34,203 nt of DNA from Rickettsiales bacterium (lineage in GTDB: Bacteria > Pseudomonadota > Alphaproteobacteria > Rs-D84). The notes beneath the pieces are model-generated. The model had not been told where the DNA came from. It ran no database searches and worked only from the letters and a program-made list of their open reading frames with translations. Both the position numbers and the translations under genes were made by a program. How positions within the stretch are numbered: position 1 is the stretch's first letter; each line of letters starts with the position of its first letter. Shown piece after piece: positions 1 to 8,975 of the stretch. The stretch covers positions 1 through 34,203 of the forward strand of contig JAISCX010000021.1 of the NCBI GenBank assembly GCA_031265235.1, read 5' to 3'.

Positions 1-1052
1 AATTCTGTGTTTATATTCGGGTCTTTCGATATTATATCCGCCCTGGCCCAGCATGCGTTGTTATCAGGGGTTTTCGTATCTTCCTTTAACGTTGCATAGT
101 CCGCGCCCGTGCTGTCCTTTGACGCCCATACGAATATATTGTTACGGCCGCCTGATGCCGCTTCGCATTCCGACTTGGTCACCGCACCCCTTATCATAAA
201 CTCATCCCCCCAGTTGATTGTTTGGTTCGGTAGGGCGGCCAGGCCCTGGCCGCCGCTATTGACGGCGGGCGACGGCGCGCCCGCCCTACCAGAGTAGTCC
301 TGTAGGGGCGCATAATTGCGCCCGTTATTGCCGCCAACCACGCAATCCAGATCATCAAACCCGTTCTTTATTTGATTTTTCTTGATGATGTTGAACGTCA
401 CGATTCCGCCGACCGCGCCCAATACAACCCCCGCCGTCGCATCCGCAATGATTCGGTTGGTATTATTGTTTTTATCTTTTTTCTTTTTATCTTTTTTATC
501 AGATGCCGAAGAACCGGCATTTGCAGGCTCTGATGAACCGGCGCCCCCAAAAGACGTTTCTTCTTCATCGTCATCACCATAAGATTCGGCCGACACATTT
601 TTAAAATGCTCAACTATACTTTGAGAGCAAGTCCATCCAACTCTATCAATTTCGGTTGGCAAAGAACCATCCTTGCATTTAAATTCCCAGTGCGCCACTC
701 CATAATTCCGTTGAACCTTATTTATTTCCATATTGTCGTCATTGGAAATAATATAATCTGCCGCGTCATAAAAAAGAGAAACTTCTCTGTCTTGGGAATG
801 ACTCGCTCTGATTTCGCAACCTTGCCACGCTCCAGACCGGCACACCCGTACTCTACCTTTCGAACATTCAAAAATCGATGTAATATTATCACTCATCCAT
901 ATTTTACCGGGCTCATCTTCTCTTTCTGTTTCAAAAGTCCCTTTTATATAACAACACAAATTTTTGCCGGTCAATGGTTCAATCTTACAGTCATCCGCGA
1001 ATGCCGGAAATGCAAAAAAAGAAAAAATCAGAACCGCCGTCAATGCATGCAA
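1..1052 (-). CDS. Secreted Cys-containing protein, 3' end beyond window; currently out of frame with the best upstream ATG (1113) because of a dinucleotide repeat
   Basis: Manual minus-strand translation from 1052 is open to base 1: LHALTAVLIFSFFAFPAFADDCKIEPLTGKNLCCYIKGTFETEREDEPGKIWMSDNITSIFECSKGRVRVCRSGAWQGCEIR... with a signal-peptide-like hydrophobic segment. Missing from the ORF track because it has no stop inside the window. Confidence 0.75.
   Translation of the reverse strand, partial: MHALTAVLIFSFFAFPAFADDCKIEPLTGKNLCCYIKGTFETEREDEPGKIWMSDNITSIFECSKGRVRVCRSGAWQGCEIRASHSQDREVSLFYDAADYIISNDDNMEINKVQRNYGVAHWEFKCKDGSLPTEIDRVGWTCSQSIVEHFKNVSAESYGDDDEEETSFGGAGSSEPANAGSSASDKKDKKKKDKNNNTNRIIADATAGVVLGAVGGIVTFNIIKKNQIKNGFDDLDCVVGGNNGRNYAPLQDYSGRAGAPSPAVNSGGQGLAALPNQTINWGDEFMIRGAVTKSECEAASGGRNNIFVWASKDSTGADYATLKEDTKTPDNNACWARADIISKDPNINTE
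229..324. repeat. GC-rich palindromic repeat block (GTAGGGSG.../...CGCCCTAC type) inside the coding frame
   Basis: ggtagggcggcc...gcgcccgccctacc followed by gtaggggcgcataattgcgcccg; nested inverted repeats. Confidence 0.6.
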
Positions 1053-1055
1053 CGG

Positions 1056-1096
<41 letters not shown>

Positions 1097-1208
1097 CTTT
1101 CTGCGGTTTTCATTGATTTACCTTTCATTAGTCCAGATTATTATACCATAAAAGCACTGGTTTATAAATAACATATCTTCTGATATAATGCGTAAAAAAG
1201 GATTCGAT

Positions 1209-2162
1209 ATGCAATATTCCGAACTGGGGCTGAACAATACAAAAAAAATGCTGGCGGATGCGTTGGCGAACGGATATGCGGTGCCGGCGTATAATTTCAA
1301 TAACTTGGAACAGCTGCAAGCGATACTATCCGCATGCGCGGAAACGCAAAGCCCCGTGATACTGCAAGTATCATCCGGCGCGCGAAAATACATGGGCGCA
1401 ACACTGCTGTCGCATATGGCGCGGGGCGCAACTGAATACGCCAAGGAATTGGGGATGCGCGCGCCCATCGCGCTGCATCTGGATCATGGGGCGGATTTTC
1501 AAATATGCAAGGACTGCATCGACATGGGTTTTTCCAGCGTGATGATTGACGGCAGCTCTCTCTCCTTTGAAGAAAACGCCTCTCTGTCCAAACAAGTCGC
1601 CGATTACGCGCACAAACATGACGTATCAGTGGAAGCGGAACTTGGCGCGCTTGCCGGAATAGAAGACGAATTAAATGTCGCCGACACGCATTATACAAAC
1701 CCGTCGGACGTCGCGCGCTTTGTCCAATTGACCGGAATAGATTCTCTGGCGGTATCAATCGGGACCAGCCACGGGGCGTATAAGATGAAGTCCCCGTCGG
1801 ACACTTTGCGGTTTGATATTTTGGAAAAAATTGCGGCCGCCCTGCCCGATTTCCCGCTGGTTTTGCACGGCGCGTCGTCGGTTCCGCAAGATTTGGTTAA
1901 AGAAATCAACGAATTCGGCGGAAAGGTTTGCGGCGCGATGGGAATACCCGAAGATCAATTGATTATGGCCCGCCAAATGAACATATGCAAAATCAATGTG
2001 GATTCCGACGCGCGGATGGCATTTACCGCGGGCGTGCGCCGCGAATTTTACGAACATCCGGATGTCTTTGATCCGCGCGCATACTTATCGGCGGCGCGGA
2101 ACAAAATGATAGAACTTTACAGGGACAAGAATATCCGCGTTATGGGATCCGCCGGAATATAA
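1209..2162 (+). CDS. fba: Fructose-bisphosphate aldolase, class II
   Basis: VPAYNFNNLEQLQAIL, HLDHGADF, MIDGSSLSFEEN, VEAELGALAGIED, SIGTSHGAYK, LHGASSVP motifs; AAGGA SD upstream of ATG 1209 and TATAAT at 1184-1189. Confidence 0.93.
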   Translation: MQYSELGLNNTKKMLADALANGYAVPAYNFNNLEQLQAILSACAETQSPVILQVSSGARKYMGATLLSHMARGATEYAKELGMRAPIALHLDHGADFQICKDCIDMGFSSVMIDGSSLSFEENASLSKQVADYAHKHDVSVEAELGALAGIEDELNVADTHYTNPSDVARFVQLTGIDSLAVSIGTSHGAYKMKSPSDTLRFDILEKIAAALPDFPLVLHGASSVPQDLVKEINEFGGKVCGAMGIPEDQLIMARQMNICKINVDSDARMAFTAGVRREFYEHPDVFDPRAYLSAARNKMIELYRDKNIRVMGSAGI

Positions 2163-2198
2163 GCAAGGATGCCCGGCACCCAATCCGTCATATATATT

Positions 2199-2831
2199 TC
2201 ACTTTGGATTATATGCGAAAATGTCGCGCGTTCCCCAGTCCAGATCAAGCATGCATCGCGCAGGCAGAAATTCAAAACACTTATCGGCCACCCCCAGCAT
2301 GTTTTTATCGGATAGAATATCCGCCAATACCCGCTTTAATTCATGCAGATACAATACATCCGTCGCGGCATAAAGCTGTTGCTTTTTGGTCAGATCCCGG
2401 GTCCAATCGCTTACCGTTTCATTTTTTAAATTTTCATCCAATTCTATCTTCAAAACTTCCTTCAATACATTATGCAGCGCGTGGCCTTTTCTCGGCCGCG
2501 CCAGCAGGACGCCGATCTTCGTACAGAACACCGGCGCCGCCCATACGCCAAGGCGTTTGTAAATCATCAGCATATCCATGCGGGCGTAATGAAAAATTTT
2601 GATTGATTTCGGATTGGCCAGCACGCGGGCAAGATTTTGATATTCCTGATTGTCCATGATCTGGACCAGATAGAAATCGTCCGATCCGGACGCGCGCAAT
2701 TGCACCAGGCAAAGATGGTCGGCATGAACGTCAAGACCGGTCAGCTCTGTATCCACGGCCAGCTCTGCCGCCGACATCAGCGCCGCCGCCTGATCTTTCG
2801 ACAAATCGTGTTTAAGATATATTATGTTCAT
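2199..2831 (-). CDS. rnd: Ribonuclease D-like 3'-5' exonuclease (short form without HRDC)
   Basis: DTELTGLD, FHYARMDM, KQQLYAATDVLYLHEL exonuclease motifs. Confidence 0.87.
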   Translation of the reverse strand: MNIIYLKHDLSKDQAAALMSAAELAVDTELTGLDVHADHLCLVQLRASGSDDFYLVQIMDNQEYQNLARVLANPKSIKIFHYARMDMLMIYKRLGVWAAPVFCTKIGVLLARPRKGHALHNVLKEVLKIELDENLKNETVSDWTRDLTKKQQLYAATDVLYLHELKRVLADILSDKNMLGVADKCFEFLPARCMLDLDWGTRDIFAYNPK

Positions 2832-2835
2832 TTTC

Positions 2836-2951
2836 GTTCCCCTCCTTTGGAGGGGTGTCGGCGCTGTTTTGCGCGACGGGGTGGTTTACAGTGTATCCAA
2901 TAGTTTGGTAAACCACCCCGGCCTGCGGCCACCCCTCCAAAGGAGGGGAAC
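2836..2951. repeat. Palindromic REP/MITE-like element, copy A
   Basis: Perfect 22-bp inverted termini gttcccctcctttggaggggtg / cacccctccaaaggaggggaac plus an inner inverted repeat cggggtggtttac / gtaaaccaccccg. Confidence 0.85.
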
Positions 2952-2958
2952 TGCGCCC

Positions 2959-3426
2959 TCACCCGTTATTCTTGATTCTTTTAATTGCAACAATCGCATC
3001 TTCCAGTATCACGGCGGCGGCGCGCGAATCTATTTGAACTTTTTTCCCCCGGCCAACCTTTCGTCGGGATGCGCCTATAATTTCTTCCGCCGCCGCGCTG
3101 CTTAACCGTTCGTCCACAAACATTATTGGAATATTCGACGACGACGCCAATTCATTTGCAAAAGCACGAACCTTTGACGTCGTTTCCGAATCGCTTCCGT
3201 CCGTTCGTATCGGCAGACCGATCACAACGCCCGCGGCTTTTTCCGATTCTATAATTTCTGTAATTCTTGGCAGCAATGCCGCCGTAATAATTTCCCTTGG
3301 GAACACAAATTCTCGGGCGTTATCCGTAATTGCCAGCCCGGTGCGTCTTAACCCCCAATCAATCCCCAGCAGCGGCCCGAAATGCGGCAAATTTTGTATA
3401 AAATCCTTGAAATCTGCATATATCAT
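2959..3426 (-). CDS. ruvX: Putative pre-16S rRNA nuclease / Holliday junction resolvase-like RuvX (YqgF)
   Basis: GIDWGLRRTGLAITD, VIGLPIRTDGSDSETT, FVDERLSSAAAEE motifs. Confidence 0.9.
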   Translation of the reverse strand: MIYADFKDFIQNLPHFGPLLGIDWGLRRTGLAITDNAREFVFPREIITAALLPRITEIIESEKAAGVVIGLPIRTDGSDSETTSKVRAFANELASSSNIPIMFVDERLSSAAAEEIIGASRRKVGRGKKVQIDSRAAAVILEDAIVAIKRIKNNG

Positions 3427-3474
3427 GATAGTATTATACGGTTTAATTTAACAAATAGCAAATAAGAGCACGAA

Positions 3475-3771
3475 ATGGCATTTACAAAACAACAACTTCA
3501 AAAATTCGCGCACTCTATACGCATTGAAATATCTGATGAAGAACTGGCCGCAATGAACATAGACCAAGTGTTCAGCTGGATGGAACAAATGAAGCAAGTT
3601 GATACAACCGGGATAGAACCCATGTTCACGCCGGCGGAACATGCGGCTCCGCTGCGCGATGATGTTGTGACAGACGGCAATTGCCGCGATGCGGTGCTTG
3701 CTAACACGCCGGATGACGCCGGAAAGTCGCGGGGATATTTCGCAGTTCCGAAAATAATCGACGAGGAATAA
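3475..3771 (+). CDS. gatC: Asp/Glu-tRNA(Asn/Gln) amidotransferase subunit C
   Basis: 98-aa GatC-like protein immediately upstream of gatA; C-terminal PDDAGKSRGYFAVPKIIDEE. Confidence 0.9.
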   Translation: MAFTKQQLQKFAHSIRIEISDEELAAMNIDQVFSWMEQMKQVDTTGIEPMFTPAEHAAPLRDDVVTDGNCRDAVLANTPDDAGKSRGYFAVPKIIDEE

Positions 3772-3793
3772 ATCAGCAATAAAAGAAACGAAT

Positions 3794-5269
3794 ATGAACT
3801 TGACCGACCTTACCATTACCGAAGCTTTGCAAAAACTGCGCGCGCGCGAAATCAGCGCGACAGAATTAACGCAGGCGCATATTGACCGAACACAAAAACA
3901 CGGCGCGGAACTGAATTGTTATATTACAACGACGCCTGAACGCGCGATGGCGGACGCGGCAGAATCCGATCGCCGATATGCAGACGGCGCCGCGCGCATG
4001 CTGGACGGCATTCCGATCGGAATGAAAGATAACTTTGCAACGCGCGGAATTCGCACGACCGCGGCATCGCGCATTCTTGAAAATTTCATACCAGAATATG
4101 AATCAACCGTATCGCAAAAATTGGCGGACGCGGGAACGGTCCTGCTGGGCAAAACGAATATGAGCGAATTCGGCATGGCCAGCACGCCCAGCACATCATG
4201 TTTCGGCCCGGCGATAAATCCGCGTAACCGCGCGCAAAGATTATCCCCCGGCGGTTCATCCAGCGGTTCCGCCGCCGCGGTGGCGGGGGGACTGTGCATT
4301 GCCGCGACCGGGACAGACACCGGAAATTCAATACGCTTTCCCGCGTCGCTTTGCGGACTGGTCGGAATAAAGCCGACATACGGACTATGTTCTCGATTCG
4401 GATGCATTGCGTTCGCAAGTTCCTTGGACCATCCGGGCGCAATCACACGGACGGTTGATGACGCCGCGCTTATGCTGTCGGCGATGGCGGGGCATGACGA
4501 AAAAGAATCCACCAGCGCCCCCAAAGCGGATGAAATCGCGCGCGCGCTGTCCGCGCCGCTAGCCGCCCTGCCTTTGGCCGGCATTAAAATAGGTCTCTTG
4601 CGCGAATTTGGAAACATGAATATGCAAGACGGCGTCAAATCGGCGTTTTCCGGCGCGATAGAAAGCCTGAAATCGATGGGCGCGGAAATCGTTGACGTTT
4701 CTGTCCCGCACATTATGGATGTCGTTACGCTGTATCTGGTGATATCCAGAAACGAAGCATCCAGCAATCTGGCCCGCTATGACGGAATGCGATACGGGCT
4801 GCGCGTGCCGGGCGTGGATCTTGACGACACATATTGCAAGACGCGCGCCGCCGGATTCGGGCCGTATATAAAATACCGCATGGTTACCGGTTCGGTAATG
4901 TTGACCGAAGCATTTTATAAAGACTGTTTTTTACAGGCGGCAAAAATCCGCCGTATGCTGGATAATGAATTAAAGGCTGCATTCGCAGAATGCGACTTCA
5001 TTTTGAACCCGGCCAGTCCGTGCGTCGCGGTGCCGGTGGCGGATGATTTTTCAACCGAACAATTCGATTTGGCGGACACGCTGCAGATCGGCGCGAATAT
5101 GTCCGGCTTGCCGGCCGTATCCGTCCCGATGGGATTGTCAGACGGGTTGCCGATCGGGATGCATATAATGGGCCGGCGATTTGACGACCTGCGCGTTCTG
5201 CAAATGGCAAAGCATGTCGAAACGATTGCGGGTCAAGACAACCGCCCGACGGCGGTTATGGGGGAATAA
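3794..5269 (+). CDS. gatA: Asp/Glu-tRNA(Asn/Gln) amidotransferase subunit A
   Basis: Amidase signature SPGGSSSGSAAAVAGGLCIAATGTDTGNSIRFPASLCGLVGIKPTYG. Confidence 0.96.
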   Translation: MNLTDLTITEALQKLRAREISATELTQAHIDRTQKHGAELNCYITTTPERAMADAAESDRRYADGAARMLDGIPIGMKDNFATRGIRTTAASRILENFIPEYESTVSQKLADAGTVLLGKTNMSEFGMASTPSTSCFGPAINPRNRAQRLSPGGSSSGSAAAVAGGLCIAATGTDTGNSIRFPASLCGLVGIKPTYGLCSRFGCIAFASSLDHPGAITRTVDDAALMLSAMAGHDEKESTSAPKADEIARALSAPLAALPLAGIKIGLLREFGNMNMQDGVKSAFSGAIESLKSMGAEIVDVSVPHIMDVVTLYLVISRNEASSNLARYDGMRYGLRVPGVDLDDTYCKTRAAGFGPYIKYRMVTGSVMLTEAFYKDCFLQAAKIRRMLDNELKAAFAECDFILNPASPCVAVPVADDFSTEQFDLADTLQIGANMSGLPAVSVPMGLSDGLPIGMHIMGRRFDDLRVLQMAKHVETIAGQDNRPTAVMGE

Positions 5270-5270
5270 G

Positions 5271-5627
5271 ATGAGCGATAATTTCATAAGCATGCCGGAC
5301 AATCTTTTTACGAAATACTTCATGGCATACACAACCGCGGCCAATCAAAAGGAAGCCGACAAAATAACGCGCGCGCTTTTGGAATCGCGGCTTGCGGCAT
5401 GCGTCCAGCAAACCCCGATAAATTCGCAATACTGGTGGAAAGGAAAGATTGAAAAATCATCGGAAATCCTGCTTGCAATAAAAACCATGTGGCGGCCGTT
5501 TCGTTTCACAAAGATAAAAAAATTAATAAAAGAAAATCATTCTTACGAGGTCCCGCAGATAATAGCGATTCCGATAATCGCCGGTTCAAAAGATTACCTT
5601 GGGTGGATAAAGGAAGAAACAAAATGA
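5271..5627 (+). CDS. cutA: CutA divalent-cation tolerance protein
   Basis: ESRLAACVQQTPINSQYWWKGKIEKSSEILLAIKT...HSYEVPQIIAIPI; ATG at 5271. Confidence 0.92.
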   Translation: MSDNFISMPDNLFTKYFMAYTTAANQKEADKITRALLESRLAACVQQTPINSQYWWKGKIEKSSEILLAIKTMWRPFRFTKIKKLIKENHSYEVPQIIAIPIIAGSKDYLGWIKEETK

Positions 5628-6430
5628 AATTTATACACAGCAGGGAAGAATTCAACGCTTCCAACTCTGCAGGATGGAACAGGAATTACGGATTCTGGTC
5701 TGATGAAATTCATCGCGACGAAAATTCTTTGCCGTCCCAGAAAATCACCATGGCGGTTATCCGCGATTTCGCATCGGCCGTGCAAAATCCGACCGTTGTT
5801 GATTTCGGCTGCGGGCATGCCTGGATTTATGAGGCGCTGGCAAACACGCCGAAACTAAAATTTAATTATATGGGGCTGGATTACACCGAAGGGTTTATCA
5901 ACGCCAACCAGCAAAAATATGCCGGCAAGAAAAACGCCAGATTTATCAAATGCGACATAACTGGCGCGGATTTATTGTCCCATGAATTTAAGGACAAGGC
6001 GGATATACTGGTAAATCACTTTAATTTAATAGAAACATGGGATATTGATTCCGTATTTGCAAATATGTCAAATATGTTGAAATTGGACGGGCTGTGCGTG
6101 GTTACGACCGCGGACGCAACGTCAAAGATTGCGTCATTAAGCAGGACCAGGGAAACATATAACAGCAACATACGCAAACTTGCATCTGTGAAAAACCCGC
6201 CAGCAGGACAACCGAAACAAAAAACGCTGGGGTTTGCAGAAGAAATAATAAACGGCGCGCAAAAGACGGGCAAATATTTTCACAATGCCGCGCATACCTT
6301 TGCGGACTATGTGAATTATGCAATATGGGCGGGCATGTTTTTGCATCATGTGGACGAAATCTTCCGCACAGACATGCCAAACCCGCAAATAGAATACGTA
6401 ATGCAGTTCAAAAAATTAAAGGTCATATAA
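5624..6430 (+). CDS. Class I SAM-dependent methyltransferase
   Basis: VVDFGCGHAWIYEAL motif I; ATGA overlap with the cutA stop. Confidence 0.82.
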   Translation: MKFIHSREEFNASNSAGWNRNYGFWSDEIHRDENSLPSQKITMAVIRDFASAVQNPTVVDFGCGHAWIYEALANTPKLKFNYMGLDYTEGFINANQQKYAGKKNARFIKCDITGADLLSHEFKDKADILVNHFNLIETWDIDSVFANMSNMLKLDGLCVVTTADATSKIASLSRTRETYNSNIRKLASVKNPPAGQPKQKTLGFAEEIINGAQKTGKYFHNAAHTFADYVNYAIWAGMFLHHVDEIFRTDMPNPQIEYVMQFKKLKVI

Positions 6431-6431
6431 A

Positions 6432-7907
6432 ATGTATACAATCAAAGGTAAAACTTGTGACTGGGAGGTTGTTATCGGGCTGGAAACACATATAGAGGTG
6501 CTGTCACACAGCAAACTGTTCAGCGGGGCGTCCGCGGATTATAACCCGACCGTCGCACCCAATACCCAGGTTTCGATGATTGACGCCGCGATGCCCGGCA
6601 TGCTGCCCGTGCTGAACCGCGAATGCGTGGACCAGGCGATACGTTTCGGGCTTGCCATCAATGCAGACATTTCGCGCCGTTCTATTTTCACGCGCAAACA
6701 ATACTTTTATCCGGATCTGCCGATGGGCTATCAAATCACGCAACCAGCGGACAGGCCGCCCGTTGTCGGCCGCGGATGGATCGAAATCGATGGGGACGAC
6801 GGCAATCCGAAAAAGATTCTGATAGAACGCGCGCATCTGGAAACGGATGCCGGCGCGAACAAGCATGACATGAACCCGACGAAGTCTTTCGTTGATTTGA
6901 ATCGCGCGGGTGTCGCACTTCTTGAAATCGTGAACTTTATTGATGTAAAAAACAAAGAAGAAAATTCATTCATAACATCCCCGGACGAGGCGGAACGTTA
7001 TCTGCGTGCGATCAGGGAAATCGTCCGCGCCACGGGTGTCGGAAATGCCAACATGGAAGAAGGCAGCATGCGCGCCGACGTGAACGTATCGGTCCGGCCA
7101 GTCGGCGCGACATATTTCAACGAACGCTGCGAAATTAAAAACATGGTGTCGTTCAAATTTATCAAGACAGCGATTGAATTCGAAGCCCGCCGCCAAATCG
7201 AGATACTGGAAAACGGCGGAACGATCGAACGCAATACCATGCACTATAACCAAGACAGCGGCACGACATCAGTAATGCGGTCCAAAGAAGACGCGCTGGA
7301 TTACCGCCATTTCCCGGATCCGGATTTGCTGCCATTGATTATCACAGACGAACAGATTGAAAAAATCCACAAAACGATGCCGGAACTGCCCGTGGCAAAG
7401 CGCGCGCGATATATTAACGACCTTGGACTATCCGAATATGATGCGTCGCGACTTACCGAATCGGTGGAAATATCCAAATGGTTTGAATCCGCGGTCGGCG
7501 GTAAAGCCGGTCGTGCAAAGCCGGTCGCAAACTGGATGATCACGGAACTGTTCGCGCATCCTGAATTCCAAATGCGGCCCGAAGCGTTGACCGAACTGAT
7601 AGATATGATTGCATCCGGCGAAATCAGCGGCAAGATCGCCAAAGATATATTTACAAAGATGCTGGACGGAGAATCGGGCGCCCCGCGCGAAATCGCCGAA
7701 CGTCACGGCCTGCGCGCATTGAATGACACTGCGGCCATAGGGACGGCGGTGGACAGCGTGCTTGCCGCGAACGCGGCCCAGGTCGCCGAATATAAATCCG
7801 GCAAGGTTGGGCTTATCGGATTCTTTGTCGGCGCGGTAATAAAGGCGACCGGCGGCAAGGCAAACCCCACAACAGTAAATGAGATTTTGAGAGAGAAGTT
7901 AAAATAA
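6432..7907 (+). CDS. gatB: Asp/Glu-tRNA(Asn/Gln) amidotransferase subunit B
   Basis: WEVVIGLETHIEVLSHSKLFSGAS, DLPMGYQITQ, DLNRAGVALLEIV, C-terminal GatB/YqeY region. Confidence 0.96.
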   Translation: MYTIKGKTCDWEVVIGLETHIEVLSHSKLFSGASADYNPTVAPNTQVSMIDAAMPGMLPVLNRECVDQAIRFGLAINADISRRSIFTRKQYFYPDLPMGYQITQPADRPPVVGRGWIEIDGDDGNPKKILIERAHLETDAGANKHDMNPTKSFVDLNRAGVALLEIVNFIDVKNKEENSFITSPDEAERYLRAIREIVRATGVGNANMEEGSMRADVNVSVRPVGATYFNERCEIKNMVSFKFIKTAIEFEARRQIEILENGGTIERNTMHYNQDSGTTSVMRSKEDALDYRHFPDPDLLPLIITDEQIEKIHKTMPELPVAKRARYINDLGLSEYDASRLTESVEISKWFESAVGGKAGRAKPVANWMITELFAHPEFQMRPEALTELIDMIASGEISGKIAKDIFTKMLDGESGAPREIAERHGLRALNDTAAIGTAVDSVLAANAAQVAEYKSGKVGLIGFFVGAVIKATGGKANPTTVNEILREKLK

Positions 7908-7920
7908 AGGTCCACAAAAA

Positions 7921-8298
7921 ATGAGCACTGAAAATCAGAAAGTTAAATATTTTTATTTTGAGAAAAACACGCCAAAGCCGGAATATCTGCAACCTGTTCA
8001 GCAGATTACCAAAGTTCAATTCAAAGTTATTGATGAAGCGGGGAAATGTACGTTTCGGCTATGCCCGGACCAGGTTGAATGCAAAGACTGTGACGGGTTC
8101 GGCACCGGATGCGGAAAATACGATCCGAATACGAAAACATTGGACTGTCCCGTTACGGAACAGTTTATAACCTCTGTAATGCCTGGTATGCTTGCCTCTG
8201 CCGCGGCCGACCAGAATGCGGAAAATATTATTGCAAACACAACACATTTGGTAAAAGACAGCATCTTATATGTTAATTCCACAGTGAAAATGCACTAA
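7921..8298 (+). CDS. Small Cys-containing hypothetical protein
   Basis: 125-aa ORF between gatB and the GDSL gene on the same strand; CPDQVECKDCDGFGTGCGKY. Confidence 0.6.
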   Translation: MSTENQKVKYFYFEKNTPKPEYLQPVQQITKVQFKVIDEAGKCTFRLCPDQVECKDCDGFGTGCGKYDPNTKTLDCPVTEQFITSVMPGMLASAAADQNAENIIANTTHLVKDSILYVNSTVKMH

Positions 8299-8309
8299 GG
8301 AGAAGCAAA

Positions 8310-8975
8310 ATGCCATTAAAAGTCATCGCAGCACTCGGCGACAGCGTTACGAACGGATACTGGGATTCTGACACTTTCCAGGGTTGGTTCGGGCGACTTT
8401 CCGCGAAAATAACGGCTGCGAATCCGCCGTTGGATGAAAATGGAAAGGTAAAAAAAGGCGCAATGAAATATGGATTCAACAATATTTCATATGACGGCGA
8501 CCGTGTTTGCGATGCCTTCCACCGGCTGAGCGCCGAAGGTTGTTCCCGCGATATTGATATTTTATTAATATGCATCGGCGGAAACGATCTGGTCCGCAGC
8601 CCGACCCCCGATTCGCCGACGGATCTGTCCGAACACGTGCGCGCCGAATATTGGCATCGTATGCTTGATTTGGCAAAAAAGAATATCGCGCAGGTCGTCG
8701 TTTTGGATATTCTGCCCCGATATAAAGACGACACTGTCGCGTATGGCTGGTTCGACGCCCCGATGCACGAATACAATTCCGACCGTATGATATGCAACGA
8801 TCAGATTGCAAAAATCTGTGCCGAGAAAAATATTCCTTTCATACGCCGTTATGACAAATGGGCGGCGCGCGACCTGTCCCGGTATTATGCAGATACCTCG
8901 CATCCGAATGCGGCGGGGCATTCGCTTATCGCGGATGAAGTTTATGAAGAATTAATGAAACTAAAAATTATCTGA
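8310..8975 (+). CDS. SGNH/GDSL-family hydrolase (no obvious signal peptide)
   Basis: ALGDSVTNGYW, CIGGNDL, DTSHPNAAGHSLIAD blocks. Confidence 0.88.
   Translation: MPLKVIAALGDSVTNGYWDSDTFQGWFGRLSAKITAANPPLDENGKVKKGAMKYGFNNISYDGDRVCDAFHRLSAEGCSRDIDILLICIGGNDLVRSPTPDSPTDLSEHVRAEYWHRMLDLAKKNIAQVVVLDILPRYKDDTVAYGWFDAPMHEYNSDRMICNDQIAKICAEKNIPFIRRYDKWAARDLSRYYADTSHPNAAGHSLIADEVYEELMKLKII

Noticed and set aside
2836-2951. Possible intrinsic terminator only
   Set aside because: The double inverted-repeat architecture and a second copy at 14.5 kb argue for a dispersed element; no T-tract follows. It could still terminate transcription.
3919-4767. 282-aa minus-strand ORF
   Set aside because: Lies fully antisense to gatA; codon-mirror artefact.
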